This document shows positions 63,353 to 64,000 of a stretch of 64,000 nt of DNA, in pieces; position 1 is the stretch's first letter; each line of letters starts with the position of its first letter. A program made the position numbers and the translations under genes. Location: the NCBI RefSeq assembly GCF_000744705.1, contig NZ_JQML01000001.1, positions 4,660,017-4,724,016 of the forward strand, in the 5' to 3' direction. Origin of the DNA: Streptacidiphilus albus JL83. Lineage in GTDB: Bacteria > Actinomycetota > Actinomycetes > Streptomycetales > Streptomycetaceae. The notes beneath the pieces are model-generated. The model was given only the letters and a program-made list of their open reading frames with translations, searched no databases and had not been told where the DNA came from.

Positions 63353-64000
63353 CCGACCTCGACGTGGCCGTGGTCGGCGCCGGGATCTCCGGCCTGGCCG
63401 CCGCCCACCTGCTGCAGCGCGCGGGCCGCTCGGTGCAGGTCTTCGAGTCGGCGGAGCGGGTCGGCGGACGGATGGCCTGCACCCGCCTCGACGGCTACCT
63501 GATCGACGAGGGGGCGGAGACCATCGCCGCCCGCGGCTACCAGGCCACCTGGCGGCTGATCCGCGAGGTCGGCATCCCGACCTCCGGCATCCTGCCCATC
63601 GGCGGCGCGATCGCGGTCTGGCGGGGCGGCCGGGCGCACGCCCACCTGGGCCACCCCCGCGGACTGCTGACCGGGGCCGGGATGTCCTGGCGCGGACGCC
63701 TCGGCTGGCTCCGATTCACCGCCGAACTGATGGCCCGGCGGCGGGAGTTCGACCCCGACCGGCCGGAGTCCACGCCGCTGGGCGCGCGCACCGTCGCCGA
63801 GCACGGCCGGCGCTACCACCCGGACCTGCACGACTACCTGCTGCAGCCGCTGGCGAGCCACGGCTTCGGCTACCGTCCCGAACGCTCGACGCTGGCGCCG
63901 ATCGTGGCCTCCATGCTCGCGGTCGGCGGGGTGGGCGCGCAGTGGCTGACCTACGACACCGGGATGGACACCCTCGCCCGCGCGCTGGCGCGGCGCGTCC
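63349..64000 (+). CDS. FAD-dependent oxidoreductase (protoporphyrinogen oxidase/amine oxidase-like), cut by window end
   Basis: The first 217 residues are visible. They show LDVAVVGAGISGLAAAHLLQRAGRSVQVFESAERVGGRMACTRLDGYLIDEGAETIAARG, the two N-terminal FAD motifs of the HemG/HemY-flavin amine oxidase/carotene desaturase family. Next comes a region with WRLIREVGIPTSGILP, as in coproporphyrinogen oxidase relatives. No signal peptide is seen. In this operon an oxidation, desaturation or aromatisation of the prenylated or aminated product is likely, rather than heme synthesis. The ATG overlaps the ligase stop (ATGA). Confidence 0.85.
   Translation, partial: MTDLDVAVVGAGISGLAAAHLLQRAGRSVQVFESAERVGGRMACTRLDGYLIDEGAETIAARGYQATWRLIREVGIPTSGILPIGGAIAVWRGGRAHAHLGHPRGLLTGAGMSWRGRLGWLRFTAELMARRREFDPDRPESTPLGARTVAEHGRRYHPDLHDYLLQPLASHGFGYRPERSTLAPIVASMLAVGGVGAQWLTYDTGMDTLARALARRV

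Noticed and set aside
53147-64000. The locus as a classical AHBA/ansamycin or streptomycin-type cluster
   Set aside because: No aminoDHQ synthase, 2-deoxy-scyllo-inosose synthase, inositol phosphate synthase, PKS or aminoglycoside kinase gene is visible in the window.

Overview
The window is chromosomal DNA of a high-GC actinomycete, most likely Streptomycetaceae (Streptomyces, Kitasatospora or Streptacidiphilus). The evidence is the very high third-codon-position GC, a pyrE / aldose epimerase / membrane aminopropyltransferase / DUF2617 / YbjN / clpB gene order typical of the Streptomyces core, SAV_915- and DUF6457-type proteins, a clpB promoter with an HspR (HAIR) operator, and a near-perfect ParB parS site inside a gene at 26.2 kb. 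The parS site suggests that the window lies in the origin-proximal part of the chromosome. No tRNA, rRNA, CRISPR array, insertion sequence or integrase was seen.

Layout. 0-18.7 kb is mostly core: DedA, pyrE, aldose epimerase, a lipid-binding-fold (SRPBCC) membrane protein, a membrane aminopropyltransferase, DUF2617, a complete zinc ABC transporter behind a Zur box, a secreted beta-propeller, an aminotransferase, a GT-C mannosyltransferase-like protein, YbjN and ClpB. 18.1-24.8 kb is a surface/secreted island: a LURP-one-like protein, a secreted collagen-like protein with 80 unbroken Gly-X-Y triplets, a GT2 glycosyltransferase with TPR-like repeats, and a 1049-residue VCBS/FG-GAP secreted protein. 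25-47 kb is metabolic and regulatory core: NHL-thioredoxin, M18 aminopeptidase, two acyl-CoA dehydrogenases (one behind tandem TACC-N4-GGTA palindromes, one behind a KstR-type box), SseB-like, pirin, PP2C-like, a TetR/NAD(P)H-binding divergent pair, USP, a LysA-like decarboxylase, HTTM and DUF5819, the MobA-like/DUF6457/MoeA molybdenum cofactor set, a K+ channel with an RCK domain, and a quinone oxidoreductase. Most convergent gene pairs are separated by strong symmetrical hairpins.

47-64 kb is the most unusual part: a set of tightly overlapping biosynthetic genes that looks like an orphan natural-product or specialised-glycolipid locus without a PKS or NRPS. A minus-strand operon (DUF, Gfo/Idh, Ldh2-type dehydrogenase, M20 deacylase, xylose-isomerase-like TIM barrel, second Gfo/Idh) diverges from a plus-strand arm. 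That arm holds two different DegT/DnrJ aminotransferases, a secreted allene-oxide-cyclase-barrel protein, a SAM methyltransferase, a two-part family III CoA-transferase, two acyl-AMP/CoA ligases, a UbiA prenyltransferase and a protoporphyrinogen-oxidase-like FAD enzyme cut by the window end. A plausible reading, which is inference, is a (di)amino-sugar or amino-cyclitol unit joined to a prenylated and/or CoA-activated acyl unit.

Three genes (SAV_915-like, DUF6457, moeA) each carry a frame break that one added base in a short G/C homopolymer repairs. This points to homopolymer undercalls in the source assembly rather than true pseudogenes.
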